Of a stretch of DNA of 64,000 bases, positions 12,085 through 24,700 are shown in pieces. The notes beneath the pieces were generated by a model, which was not told where the DNA came from, searched no databases, and saw only the letters and a list, made by a program, of their open reading frames with translations. Source of the DNA: Antedon bifida (taxonomy: Eukaryota; Echinodermata; Crinoidea; Comatulida; Antedonidae); contig OY727103.1 in NCBI GenBank assembly GCA_963402885.1, positions 4,316,501-4,380,500 of the forward strand. The letters are read 5' to 3'. The translations under genes and the position numbers were made by a program. The first letter of the stretch is position 1. Each line of letters begins with the position of its first letter.

Positions 12085-14871
12085 TGGGGATTTGAATTAA
12101 ATGCTATTTAACTAAAAAAACACGCTCTCATGGAAAAATCACAGAAATTGGATAACTGTACCTTTAAATTTATTTATAAATTGGTGTGGTGTTCATCACA
12201 TGGAACTAAAGTAAACTCAAACAAGAGTCAGGTCTATTTAAGCAATTGAATGCTGTTTAATTAAAAAACTCGCTCGGCAAGGAAAATCTCAGAAATTACG
12301 TAACTGAACCTTTAAATTTATTTTTGTTGAATGAAATTATTGGTGTTCATCACATGAAACTAAAGTAAACTCAAACAAGAAAAAATTAGGTCTATCTAAG
12401 CAATTGAATGCTGTTTAATTAAAAAACTCGCTCTCAAGGAAAATCTCAGAAATTACGTAATTGTACCTTTAAATTTATTTTTGTTGAATGAAATTATTGG
12501 TGTTCATCACATGGAACTAAAGTAAACTCAAACAGGAAAAAATCAGGTCTATTTAAGTAATTGAATTCTGTTTAATTAAAAAACTCGCTCTCAAGAAAAA
12601 TCTCAGAAATTAAGTAACTGTACCTTTAAATTTATTTTTATTGAATGAAATTATTAGTGTTTATCACATGGAACTAAAGTAAACTCAAACAGGAAAAAAT
12701 CAGGTCTATTTAAGTAATTGAATGCCGTTTAATTAAAAAACTCGCTCTCAAGGAAAATCACAGAAATTACGTAACTGTACCTTTAAATTTATTTTTATTG
12801 AATGAAATTATTGGTGTTCATCACATGGAACTAAAGTAAAGTCAAACAGAAAAAAATCAGGTCTATTTAAGTAATTGAATGCCGTTTAATTAAAAAACTC
12901 GCTCTCAAAGAAAATCTCAGAAATTACGTAACTGTACCTTTAAATTTATTTTTATTGAATGAAATTATTGGTGTTCATCACATGGAACTAAAGTAAAGTC
13001 AAACAGAAAAAAATCAGGTCTATTTAAGTAATTGAATGCCGTTTAATTAAAAAACTCGCTCTCAAGGAAAATCACAGAAATTACGTAACTGTACCTTTAA
13101 ATTTATTTTTATTGAATGAAATTATTAGTGTATATCACATGGAACTAAAGTAAACTCAAACAGGAAAAAATCAGGTCTATTTAAGTAATTGAATGCCGTT
13201 TAATTAAAAAACTCACTCTCAAGGAAAATCTGAGAAATTACGTAACTGTACCTTTAAATTTATTTTTATTGAATGAAATTATTGGTGTTCATCACATGGA
13301 ACTAAAGTAAACTCAAACAGAAAAAAATCAGGTCTATTTAAGTAATTGAATGCCGTTTAATTAAAAAACTCGCTCTCAAGGAAAATCACAGAAATTACGT
13401 AACTGTACCTTTAAATTTATTCTTATTGAATGAAATTATTAGTGTATATCACATGGAACTAAAGTAAACTCAAACAGGAAAAAATCAGGTCTATTTAAGT
13501 AATTGAATGCCGTTTAATTAAAAAACTCACTCTCAAGGAAAATCTCAGAAATTACGTAACTGTACCTTTAAATTAATTTTTATTGAATGAAATTATTAGT
13601 GTTCATCACATGGAACTAAAGTAAACTCAAACAGGAAAAAATCAGGTCTATTTAAGTAATTGAATGCCGTTTAATTAAAAAACTCACTCTCAAGGAAAAT
13701 CACAGAAATTACGTAACTGTACCTTTAAATTTATTTTTATTGAATGAAATTATTAGTGTTTATCACATGGAACTAAAGTAAACTCAAACAGGAAAAAATC
13801 AGGTCTATTTAAGTAATTGAATGCCGTTTAATTAAAAAACTCACTCTCAAGGAAAATCACAGAAATTACGTAACTGTACCTTTAAAATTATTTTTATTGA
13901 ATGAAATTATTAGTGTTCATCACATGGAACTAAAGTAAACTCAAACAGAAAAAAATCAGGTCTATTTAAGTAATTGAATGCTGTTTAATTAAAAAACTCG
14001 CTCTCAAGGAAAATCTCAGAAATTACGTAACTGTACCTTTAAATTTATTTTTATTGAATGAAATTATTGGTGTTCATCACATGGAACTAAAGTAAACTCA
14101 AACAGAAAAAAATCAGGTCTATTTAAGTAATTGAATGCCGTTTAATTAAAAAACTCGCTCTCAAGGAAAATCACAGAAATTACGTAACTGTACCTTTAAA
14201 TTTATTCTTATTGAATGAAATTATTAGTGTATATCACATGGAACTAAAGTAAACTCAAACAGGAAAAAATCAGGTCTATTTAAGTAATTGAATGCCGTTT
14301 AATTAAAAAACTCACTCTCAAGGAAAATCTCAGAAATTACGTAACTGTACCTTTAAATTAATTTTTATTGAATGAAATTATTAGTGTTCATCACATGGAA
14401 CTAAAGTAAACTCAAACAAGAAAAAATCAGGTCTATTTAAGCAATTGAATGCTGTTTAATTAAAAAACTCGCTCTCAAGGAAAATCTCAGAAATTACGTA
14501 ACTGTACCTTTAAATTTATTTTTATTGAATGAAATTATTGGTGTTCATCACATGGAACTAAAGTAAACTCAAACAAGAAAAAATCAGGTCTATTTAATTG
14601 AATGCTGTTTAATTAAAAAACACGCTCTCAGGGAAAATCACAGAAATTACATAACTGTACCTTTAAATTTATTTTTATTGAATGAAATTATTAGTGTTCA
14701 TCACATGGAACTAAAGTAAACTCAAACAAGAAAAAATCAGGTCTATTTAAGCAATTGAATGCTGTTTAATTAAAAAACACGCTTTCAGGGAAAATCACAG
14801 AAATTACGTAATTGAATGCAATAATGCAATTTAAATAAACAGCATTCAATTGCTCAAATAAGCTTGATTTT
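12085..14871. repeat. 157-bp satellite array, about 17-18 copies, with 785-bp higher-order repeat
   Basis: Successive CTAAAGTAAA landmarks lie 157 bp apart (12674, 12831, 12988, 13145, 13302, 13459, 13616, 13773 and on). Units are AT-rich and diverge by a few percent; the outermost units are most divergent. Diagnostic variants (TTATTCTTATTG, AGTGTATATCAC, AAATTAATTTTT) recur exactly 785 bp apart, that is five units (13317 and 14102; 13421 and 14206; 13571 and 14356). At the right end, 14835-14871 is part of a unit in inverted orientation. Confidence 0.95.
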
Positions 14872-15067
14872 ATTAGTGTTCATTACATGGAACTAAAATA
14901 AACTGCTTAACTTTTCCTTCATAGTGTGTTATATTAATATTTATAATATGTGAATAAAAGATACTGTACATAAATTGACCCGAATAAATAATACTGTAGA
15001 GTAATAGACGAATATATAACATCTTGCACCTTAATATTTTATATCATTGCAAATTTGTTTTCAACAG

Positions 15068-15223
15068 ATGCTGCAGTTTGTTGAGGAGCCAACAAGCTAT
15101 GCAAGACAAAATAATTCAGCTACCATACACTCTAAAAAGAAACAAACAAATATTAAATGTCAACCAGGAACTAGATTGGGCACCAAAAAACAAAAGTATT
15201 ATATCAGCCACAGTTTCTCTTAA
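15068..15223 (+). CDS. Possible terminal exon of an unrecognised plus-strand gene
   Basis: A good acceptor (TTGTTTTCAACAG) is followed by an open frame beginning MLQFVEEPTSYARQ, rich in Lys, Gln and Ser, which stops at 15221-15223. AATAAA follows at 15232. The reading is compatible with a last exon, but the frame is short, I recognise no family, and no upstream plus-strand exon was found; it could be chance. Confidence 0.25.
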   Translation: MLQFVEEPTSYARQNNSATIHSKKKQTNIKCQPGTRLGTKKQKYYISHSFS

Positions 15224-15300
15224 TATCATATAAATAAAACTAAACATTCTTATTCACCAGTTTTTATTGTAGGACATTTTGATTATATAAATTCATTTAC

Positions 15301-15411
15301 CTGAAAATGTATTTGAATTTCTTGGCTAAAATCACAAGCCCTTACAGCATTATCGACTGCAAGTCCAATCAAGGTCATGAAAGTGTTTTGGTACAGCGGA
15401 TTTTTATTATC
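15301..15411 (-). CDS. Probable internal coding exon of an unrecognised minus-strand gene
   Basis: Exactly 37 codons lie between a CCGTAG acceptor and a CAG/GTAAAT donor on the minus strand. The peptide begins DNKNPLYQNTFMTL and ends FSQEIQIHFQ; its mix of hydrophobic and charged residues looks like real protein. Both ends are in phase 0. I found no confident partner exon: downstream lies the 157-bp satellite and upstream a fold-back element. It may belong to a long-intron gene whose promoter is the CpG-containing stretch near 17.4-17.7 kb. Confidence 0.45.
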
Positions 15412-16029
15412 CTACGGTAAAAAGAAAAAAAAATCATAAAATTAAATATTCTATATAGAAGTATGCAACATGTATACAAATAACACACCTATGCACTTGT
15501 TCTGACGAGTATATGAATAATATTATATACCATAATTAATTTTGGTTTTTTTTTAAATACAAAACGACCAATAATTACTTCACAATCTAATTTATGCAAT
15601 AGGTCTAATAGTAGGTAGTTATAACACTAATTAACAGTAAAAGAGATGCTACAGTGGTCACATTAATCTATGATATAAAAGGATATAGTATCTAGTACAT
15701 TAATATTAAAATTTAACTTATATACATTTTTCTTTCAAGAAACAAGTTAAAATCAATTTTAATATTGTTAAACTTTTTATTTGTAACAACCAGTTAATCA
15801 ATTAATATCACAGAGGATGCCGGTCATCAGTTTTGGAATAAACCTAATAAGTATTTTTACAGTTTTTTACATTAAATTGTAAAAATGTATAAATTAAAAT
15901 GTACATGTATATTATTATTAATACATGATTAATAAATATAATGTATTGTTAGCTAGAATTTACTTCTTGACATTTTATAATATATCGTAAACTACTGCTA
16001 CTACTAGGCCTACTTACTATCTAGGCTTA
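15412..16029. other. AT-rich sequence, nothing recognised
   Basis: Low-complexity AT-rich DNA with scattered TATA-like and ATTAAT words; no open frame, repeat structure or RNA gene that I can support. Confidence 0.6.
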
Positions 16030-17060
16030 CTACTACGGGTGTGTAGAAAGCGACGACCTCGAATTGGACGACCCCAACGACCCGGGCGACCTCGAATTGG
16101 ACGACCTAGAATTGGACGACCCATAACACGAAACCGACGACCCCTATAGCCTAGCCTAGGCGTTAGGCCTAAGTGTGGTATAACATCCCGAAGCCGAACA
16201 TAGCCAAAGATCTTTAAACTATACCTTATATATATACTCGCAAACAAGCAATTGATTGAAAAAATACAGAAATATCGCCATTTGATACTGAATGTGTCGA
16301 AACGAACAAACGAACAGATATGGAACGCCAAGAGTGCATCATTAAAACTGCATTCGACTCGATTAGCACACGAAATATCATAAACATGGCAAACCAGGTC
16401 AAAACGGCCCCTTTTTCAGCGGCGGGTAAGGTTTGCTCAGTGGATTGGTCATTGGTTGGTCATTGGTATTTCGACAAACATATTAAAAAGAAATTCAAAG
16501 GAAATAAATATTATACATTACATGGTTAAACCATGGACGTATAATTACATCTTCTTCATATAACGAACACTATAGGCCTACCAAGCAGCGTGTTGCGAAC
16601 ATGTGCATGGGGAGGGCCATAAGAAAGCTTTACATTTCACATATGCATTGTATACGGTCAAACCTTACCCGCCGCTGAAAAGGGGCCGTTTTGACCTGGG
16701 TTGCCATGTTTATGATATTTCGTGTGCTAATCGAGTCGAATGCAGTTTTAATGATGCACTCTTGGCGTTACATATCTGTTCGTTTGTTCGTGTCGACACA
16801 TTCAGTATCCAATGGCGATATTTCTGTATTTTTTCAATCAATTGCTTGCTTGCGAGTATTAAATAAGGTATGGTTTAAAGATCTTTGGCTATTTTCGGCT
16901 TCGGGATGTTATACCACGCTTAGGCCTAGGCTAGGCTATAGGGGTCGTCGGTTTCGTGTTATGGGTCGTCCAATTCTAGGTCGTTCAATTCGAGGTCGCC
17001 CGGGTCGTTGGGGTCGTCCAATTCGAGGTCGTCGCTTTCTACACACCCTTACTACTACTG
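16030..17060. mobile_element. Fold-back element: large inverted repeat with ~400-bp arms
   Basis: The left arm (about 16030-16437) and right arm (about 16658-17060) are reverse complements over about 400 bp with only scattered mismatches, separated by a unique ~220-bp centre. Each arm has an outer minisatellite of GGTCGTCCAATTC-type words, a tract with TAGGCCTA, and an inner GC-rich end (CAAACCTTACCCGCCGC). The centre contains ACATGGTTAAACCATGG. Matching open frames on opposite strands are a by-product of the symmetry; no transposase is present, so this would be non-autonomous. Confidence 0.85.
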
Positions 17061-17079
17061 CTACACTCTTCTATTCTAT

Positions 17080-17360
17080 AGCTAGTAGGGCTAGCCTACA
17101 CTATAGTATAGGCGTAGCCACAACAAAACGAGGCCACAACAAAGGCCTAGCTAGGCCCTAGGCCTAGGTAGTAGGTTTAGCCTAGGCTCAACATTAATTA
17201 ACCAGGCCTAGGCTAGCCTACATAAGTTAAAAAATACCATGAATGAATTGAAAAGACATCCTAGCCTAGGCCTAGACGATCCGCCTAGACTAGGTTTCTT
17301 CGACGTTAAGCCCTGCCCTAGGCTAGTAGTCCAGGCCCAGGCCAGGGCTAGGCCTACATC
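17080..17360. repeat. AGGCCTAG palindrome cluster 2
   Basis: Same word composition as the 8157-8610 cluster (GGCCTAGG, CTAGGCCT, CTAGGCTAG). It lies between the fold-back element and a CpG-containing stretch. Confidence 0.8.
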
Positions 17361-17379
17361 ATCACCCGTTCCTCAAAAC

Positions 17380-17700
17380 ACACGGCAGCAGTAACAACAA
17401 TCTTTGCTGCTGTCGCGTTAAAATACAGTTATCAGATTTATATGACGGTTTTCGGGAGTTAGAAACACAAAAGTAACGCCACTTGACGCGAAATTACAGT
17501 GGAAAACAAACACCCACGAACAAATGGTACAGGCAATACCTCAAGGCAAATGCAATATATGTAGGGTATATCCTCAAGGACGTGCTGCAGCAAACTCCCT
17601 ATCGTTACACGTCGTCTCTCCTTTTTACAACCACCTCCCGCTTGGTGGCGCGTATGGACGGCAATTATCGCCATAAACTTTTGCTGAATGCAATAAGTCT
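17380..17700. promoter_or_regulatory. Possible promoter region sharing a block with the FANCI promoter in inverted orientation
   Basis: CpG-containing sequence. Positions about 17532-17598 read CAGGCAATACCTCAAGG ... GGACGTGCTGCAGCAAAC, which matches the reverse complement of about 8806-8871 in the FANCI 5' region. The adjacent AGGCCT cluster repeats the arrangement at FANCI. No gene is confidently attached; the exon at 15301-15411 is one candidate. Confidence 0.35.
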
Positions 17701-18074
17701 CTTTGCCATGTGCCATATTTGTTTGCGATGTGTCAAAAAAAAAAAAGACATAATTTTATTCTAAATGATTCACACTAGTTTACAAGTACAGTAGTATTTT
17801 TATATAGATAGATAGGCCTATATTGTTCACCTGAAAAAACTTTAATTCAAAACAAAAAAAGAGTCAAATGGGCTACCAGAATGTTTTTAATCAGTTATTT
17901 TGTCACTTTAAAAAAAATAAATAAAAATGTTTCTTTCTACGGAAGTGATTAACTTAATTTGTTAAAACTACAAAATGGCCTATTCAAAGTCTGATTTTAT
18001 TGATCTTCATTTTACATTTGCTATGTGGGATATACAGTACATCGTTAACTTATACTGGTTATACGTTTGGAGAA
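17701..18074. other. Intergenic AT-rich sequence, nothing recognised
   Basis: Contains homopurine and poly-A runs and a single TAGGCCTA; no coding frame with support. Confidence 0.6.
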
Positions 18075-19203
18075 AATAGGAACATGTACATTAAGTAAAA
18101 GATTTTTAAAATGATGTCATGAAATGGTAAGGCATACTTACACTTCGCCTAATTAATGGTAGAAACATACCCCACGTTTCAAATACAGTATATCACAAAC
18201 CTACAGGACTATTCTATAATACCGTATAAATCATTCTAAATACCAAATATCCCAAAATCAAATAACAGTGAAAGTTTTATGTATGTCAATGAATTATTTT
18301 TCTTTATAAAAGCGTCTATATATAACGCATAAAGTTTTCTGAGCTAAAAAAAAGAGAATTGGAGTAATATCTCCAAGCAATCAGGTAGACTGGCATTATT
18401 GAACCTTTCGTAATTGGATGGACTATCTCAGATGGTATGACTACCGTTCAAATAGGAACATGTACATTAAGTAAAAGATTTTTAAAATGATGTCATGAAA
18501 TGGTAAGGCATACTTACACTTCGCCTAATTAATGGTAGAAACATACCCCACGTTTCAAATACAGTATATCACAAACCTACAGGACTATTCTATAATACCG
18601 TATAAATCATTCTAAATACCAAATATCCCAAAATCAAATAACAGTGAAAGTTTTATGTATGTCAATGAATTATTTTTCTTTATAAAAGCGTCTATATATA
18701 ACGCATAAAGTTTTCTGAGCTAAAAAAAAGAGAATTGGAGTAATATCTCCAAGCAATCAGGTAGACTGGCATTATTGAACCTTTCGTAATTGGATGGACT
18801 ATCTCAGATGGTATGACTACCGTTCAAATAGGAACATGTACATTAAGTAAAAGATTTTTAAAATGATGTCATGAAATGGTAAGGCATACTTACACTTCGC
18901 CTAATTAATGGTAGAAACATACCCCACGTTTCAAATACAGTATATCACAAACCTACAGGACTATTCTATAATACCGTATAAATCATTCTAAATACCAAAT
19001 ATCCCAAAATCAAATAACAGTGAAAGTTTTATGTATGTCAATGAATTATTTTTCTTTATAAAAGCGTCTATATATAACGCATAAAGTTTTCTGAGCTAAA
19101 AAAAAAGAGAATTGGAGTAATATCTCCAAGCAATCAGGTAGACTGGCATTATTGAACCTTTCGTAATTGGATGGACTATCTCAGATGGTATGACTACCGT
19201 TCA
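18075..19203. repeat. Tandem triplication of a 376-bp unit
   Basis: Three head-to-tail copies start at the phrase AATAGGAACATGTACATT at 18075, 18451 and 18827. Copies look identical apart from one extra A in the poly-A of the third. The unit contains a possible poly-A signal and TATATATAACGC but no long open frame. Such identity suggests a very recent amplification or an assembly artefact. Confidence 0.95.
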
Positions 19204-19893
19204 CACACGGAGGTGACGCCAAATTGATGAAAAAAAAAGTATTAAACGGCGCCATCTTCCGTCCTCTGAAACGAAACAAATGTGAATTCTATGTTACGGA
19301 GTGTGATCCACCAAATTACGACAACCATGGAACTATTATAGTTATGCGACAACTTATTCGGCCCATGGAGGGTGCCAAATTAGACACCAGAGGCCTCTGA
19401 AATGTTTCCAGTGAATTTATTTATAAACTGTCATTATTGAATTTACAAAACGAGCCTTTGTTGCACAAACGGGCCTTTGAGTACATGTAGGCCTAAGTAT
19501 ATAGCTGGAGGTGTACCGACGAGACAAAGAGGTCTCCCAGGAGGAAGATTCCATCATGGAGGTATACAATTAGTTCTATGGTTCAATCCCATGGAGGCAC
19601 AACCAATTATAGCTTTGTTTCCGTTACACAGTACTGTTAGATGAATATTCAAATTGAAGATGCACGGCATCTATATCTCTTAAAATCCGATATTTTCTCT
19701 AAAATAAAATATTTACACATACTACTATTATATCAATGATATTATAATATTAAGCTAATGTAATTTAAGAAATTGAAAAACAAAAGTTCTGGTAACTATA
19801 TAAATTATTAAATGTTATATCAGCGAACTATTGTCAATTAACAAAACTCTTCCTTGTTACATTTTCAGTTTTTTTGCGAGACCTACACGTACT
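19204..19893. other. Downstream flank of kinase-GEF gene A
   Basis: Unique sequence with TTTTCCAGTGAATTT-type words and two CATGGAG repeats (TCCATGGAGG, CCCATGGAGG) but no supported exon. It should hold the 3' UTR of the minus-strand gene ending at 19894. Confidence 0.5.
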
Positions 19894-21742
19894 TTATTTA
19901 TTAATGTAATCGGGACTTGGTGGAACAATTCCATGTGGGCCATATGCGTAGTCATAAAAGTTAAAAGGCGCATCTGCTATCGGGTCGGCAACGTCATCAT
20001 AATCTCCTTCATCGTCAGGGGATTCCAATATGTCTTGATATAAATGCTCATAATCCGACTCAGGAATATATGACATATACTCATCACCTTCTGTATCATC
20101 GTTTCTGGCTGCCAATTTCTTCTTGGCTTTTAAATTCTTCTTGGGTATTGCAGTATTCCCTATAGTTGCTGTATCATTAACGACAGGGGTGTTTGTGAAA
20201 TGAAATGGGAAAGAAGGGAGTGAGAAGCGTTTTGACTTATCTTTAGGTGATTTTTTGGGTCTTGTGAAAGTTGCTTCAGGTTCAACAAATTGGCTATAAA
20301 AAAAAACGTAACTAAAATAAAAATTCATGCAATGTTAAAAAGATACAGGTGATCATTAATTCTTTAATTTTAATGATAAAAACATTACACCTTTTTTTTT
20401 ATTACCTATGCCTTCTATTTCCCTTATTTTCTCTTTCATTTTTAAATCGTAGCTTCACTTCCTGACCAATGCTATATTCACTGGAACGTTCTGGTCCTAG
20501 ACGGTCGTGTGGAAACCACCCAGACATTCCATCACGTTCATAACGAATTCCTTTTACCCAGACTAAACGAAAACAACAATGTAAAATTGTATTTTGAATA
20601 TATTTATTAATATTTTATTTAATAATTTAATATATTTATTATTTAAATATTACACTGTACTTTTCAGTAGAACATTCATGCTAAAAAATTACCTTGACCG
20701 ATGGCTTCTCGACGTTCTAGAAGTTCCACAAAGTCGTTCACTTCGAGTTCAAGCTCGTTGTCTCTGTCAGTGGTAAACGGCTTTGATATAATATGTCTTG
20801 GTCGAGCTATAAAACAAAGGTAAAGACTGTTTATAACCAAGTCGAATTTATTCGCGCGAATCAGAACGATCATGTTACGTTTTCATCATATTCACGTTTT
20901 CATCATATTCACTTTTGTATAATGAGCATTTAAAGTAGATGTTCCGTCAGAACCATATCACGAAGTACCGGTACCTTTAGTTTTACCCCAACACACACAC
21001 AAACGGCATAGTTCAATAAAATTAAATTAAAACGAAATATTCTCCACGGTTAGGACTGGGCACACTCCCCTGGTATCTCTACTAAAAAATGCTATAGGCC
21101 TAGTACAGGACTGAATTGTGCTTCTCATCTTGAAAGTCACTTCGGTATATTAATGTTGGATGTGTGTCATAAAACATTTTTAAATATGAACACTTACTAT
21201 AATCATCATATTTTCCAGATTCGCCTGTAGAGACGACAAGTGCTGCTTTCCATTCCATGAAATCTTTCCTAAAAAAGAAATTACAAAAGTTACAAAAACA
21301 CGTAAATTTAAAATGAAAAAAGAGTAGTTGTGTATTGCAGAAATCAACCATACAACAGTATTAACAAATGTACACTTACACAATTTGGTCACTCTCAGAG
21401 GTATATCGAAGAAGATGTTCAACTGGCTGGTAATCGTCGGTTTTGCTTACTTTCTCATATATCCACAAGTTAAACAAAAACCCCTTTTCGGGCATCCAAC
21501 CTTTTCGGTTTCGAGTGTCCAAACTTTCAATATCAGCATAATTTCGATCATAGCATTTGCAAAGCTGTTTTATAATAATAAATAATAAATAATAAATAAT
21601 AAATAATAAATAATAAATAATAAATAATAAATAATAAATAATAAATAATAAATAATAAATAATAAATAATAAATAATAAATAATAAATAATAAATAATAA
21701 ATAATAATAAATAAATAATAATAAATAATAAATAACAACAAC

Positions 21743-21774
<32 letters not shown>

Positions 21775-24700
21775 CACAATAAACAGAATAACGTTTACCA
21801 AAAGATAATATTATCTAAACTATCTTCCTACTTTTATTTATTCAAAATAGACCATGGATATGCACAAATTATTGAACTTTATAACACACCCTAATGAAAC
21901 ACATTGTTGTTGTTACTTACGAATTCATTATAATTACTGAGGTTGAAGCGTAGATATGGATAATCTCTTTCATAGTTGGATATTTTTTTCTCATACTCTT
22001 CCTCAAAACATCACCCTTTCTATAAAATGTAAAACAACCATGCTTGTTCAACCAGTCATCCTTTATATTTAATAATTTCTATAATTTGGAAAAAAATAAT
22101 ATCTCATATAAGTTATCGGTTTCATAATATCTCTTATGGTGTAATGGAGTCATATTTTCTCGTAATGTTGGCCTATTCTTACGCATATTCATACGGTATA
22201 GGTATCGATGATAAAGTAGTGCTATGTAGAGTAATATGCTTAAATTCTTTCCACTATGAAATGAAATACATGTGTGTAACGTGACGATATTTTGTTCATG
22301 TCAGTTAGTTTCGACAAAACGCAAGTTTTTTTTTATGTAAACACACTAGGCCTAAACGTAAAGTCGTTTAACTGATCGTAACCATTATCGAAGACACAAG
22401 TGAAGTCTTTGGATTGCATTGCAAACGATAGGACACTGGTTCAGTAATTAATTTTACCATTACCTAGAAAAATATATTTTGACCTACCTGTAATATTTGA
22501 TGATCGCGTGGTGATGGTATTTGTAAATCGAGAAGCACTGATGTCATGTGCAAGCTTTTCTTTTCTTCTATACTTTTCGTCATCTCTTGATCTTCTTGGA
22601 TAAAATGTTCTAGCCTCTCAATAGCTTCAGTTTGTAGCTGATCATGCTCAAACATACCATATATTGCACAGTTTCTCAAAGCCTGAATACGAAGTAAAAA
22701 TGATTGTTATTTCCTTTAAACATGACAGAAATGATCGGTACAGAATCAATATAAATACATTTCTTTTTCTTTTTTTAAACTTTTGATATCCTCGGTTAAA
22801 CCGTCTTAAGGGAGTGTTTAAAGGCAATACAAAATTCCTTCCAACCTACTACTGTAAATTAATTTAGGAAGGAATATTTAAAAATGTAGTGCCTTTATAC
22901 ACTCCCTCAATCTATGGAGAACTAGAAAGTCCTTTTTTGTAAATAGCATTCATATGTACAATTCTAAGGCTCTGTCTACACTATCAAACTATATGTGAAA
23001 ACAAATTTGATGTACCCATATATTATAGACATGATGATGTCATATCACTACCATATTTGAGAACATCACACTTTTTTTGTCAAACTTGTTTGATAGTGTA
23101 GAAAAAGCTCATTGCTGTAATTTTTGTTTCAAATTTTTAATCGTTTCAACAGTATTCTACATGGCATATGCCATTTTTGGAATCTGCATTTTTAACAGTA
23201 TCTTAACATAGGTCTATAAATAGTATTTTAACACTGCCTTTTGCAATTTGATGTATTTTTATTGTCTTAATTATGCCAAGCAAAATGATATTCCATTTTA
23301 ATGTGGACCAATAACATTTCTTGAATCTTGAAATAAAATTATAATAACTCAATGTCTACTGTAGACACACTTAAACAAAGATATTTTTAAACATTTATAA
23401 CATATATCATTTTCTACCGTTACCTCAGACTTCTTATGAAGGCATGTTAGCCAATCTGAAGGTTTCAAAAGCCGTGCCTCTAAGTCCATCAAAGATATTC
23501 CACTTTGCGTTCGTTCACATTTCTCAAGCACATCTATGAATGTCGTACGGTGTTTCCTGTAAAAGCAAAATAAATATTAAATACTACGCAGTATATACCA
23601 TGAGTAATTGTTTGTGGATTACCCTTGATGTATATCTTTATTGAGATAATCATAATCATTCTAATCGACTAATGATTAAATATAACAACGGTAATTTTTG
23701 ATAATTTTATGAATAATGATTTGGTGAGTTGATGGCGATTACGACGAATTTGAATGAAAATGTTGGCAATGGTAATAAAGTTGACAAACATTGAGATCGA
23801 TAGTAGGTAATGATGAAAAATAGGATAGGCCTACTGTATATCATGAGGAACATAAATAATCATGGCATTCTAAAACGTTTTTCATTATACCTTTGAAACT
23901 CCAGCATATTCTGTTGAAAACACATGTTGGCGCGATATTTAACAATCGGCTTAAAAGAACCTTCTTTTAACCGATTATTTAATTCAGTAAAGTATACAAC
24001 GCTGTCTCTTCGATTAGATTCTAAAACACTGTCAAAACTTAGAAGAGAATAAAGAGGTTTTAGAATTTGTATTGAATTTCACAATTTCTTAAAATTAATA
24101 CGGATTATGCATAATATTTGATTCTACTACTCTCTACTACCGCATTAAAGTAATTGTATACATGTATTACAGAATAATGTCTTAATTGAAAAAAAAAGCA
24201 GTCCGTGATATAGGAAACTAGACAGTTCTAATACACATTTATAAAATGAATACCTTTCAATCATGTCTTTGACTTCAGTAACATTACGATAGAGATGGTG
24301 CTTCTCTCCTTCTTCAAGAATTTTATTAAAGGCTGCATCATTGATGTATAATTCATTGAGTTTTGAAAGACTTTTAATATTCTTCTTGTTCAGATCGGCA
24401 ATATCGAATAATATCTTTAAAAATGAATGAATACAATTGAATAGTCATAATCTTGTGTTTAGCGTTTAATATCGAATGGAAGATAAAATATAGATGGATT
24501 ATATAAATAGTTGATATAATCCATTATTCTCTAATACTCCTATTCGATTAGACCAGGATAGTAACCAATTTGATATTTTAAAATAGTAAATAAAAAAAAT
24601 CAAACGGACCTTTACTTCATGATCATTTTGCTCTAGGGATAAAAAATAGAAAATAAAGTTATTTAAAACCATGCAACACGTTTCTAAGATATATACTTTT

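Noticed and set aside
16017-17161. Arg/Gly-rich open frames on opposite strands (RGRRFRVMGRPILGR-type)
   Set aside because: Mirror-image translation of the two arms of the fold-back element; the repeats are a simple GGTCGTCCAATTC minisatellite.
21376-21801. Leu/Ile/Tyr-rich extension upstream of the PH exon in gene A
   Set aside because: Translation of the AAT microsatellite. It is in frame with the exon, but no acceptor upstream gives an open junction; the nearest upstream AG leads at once to a stop.
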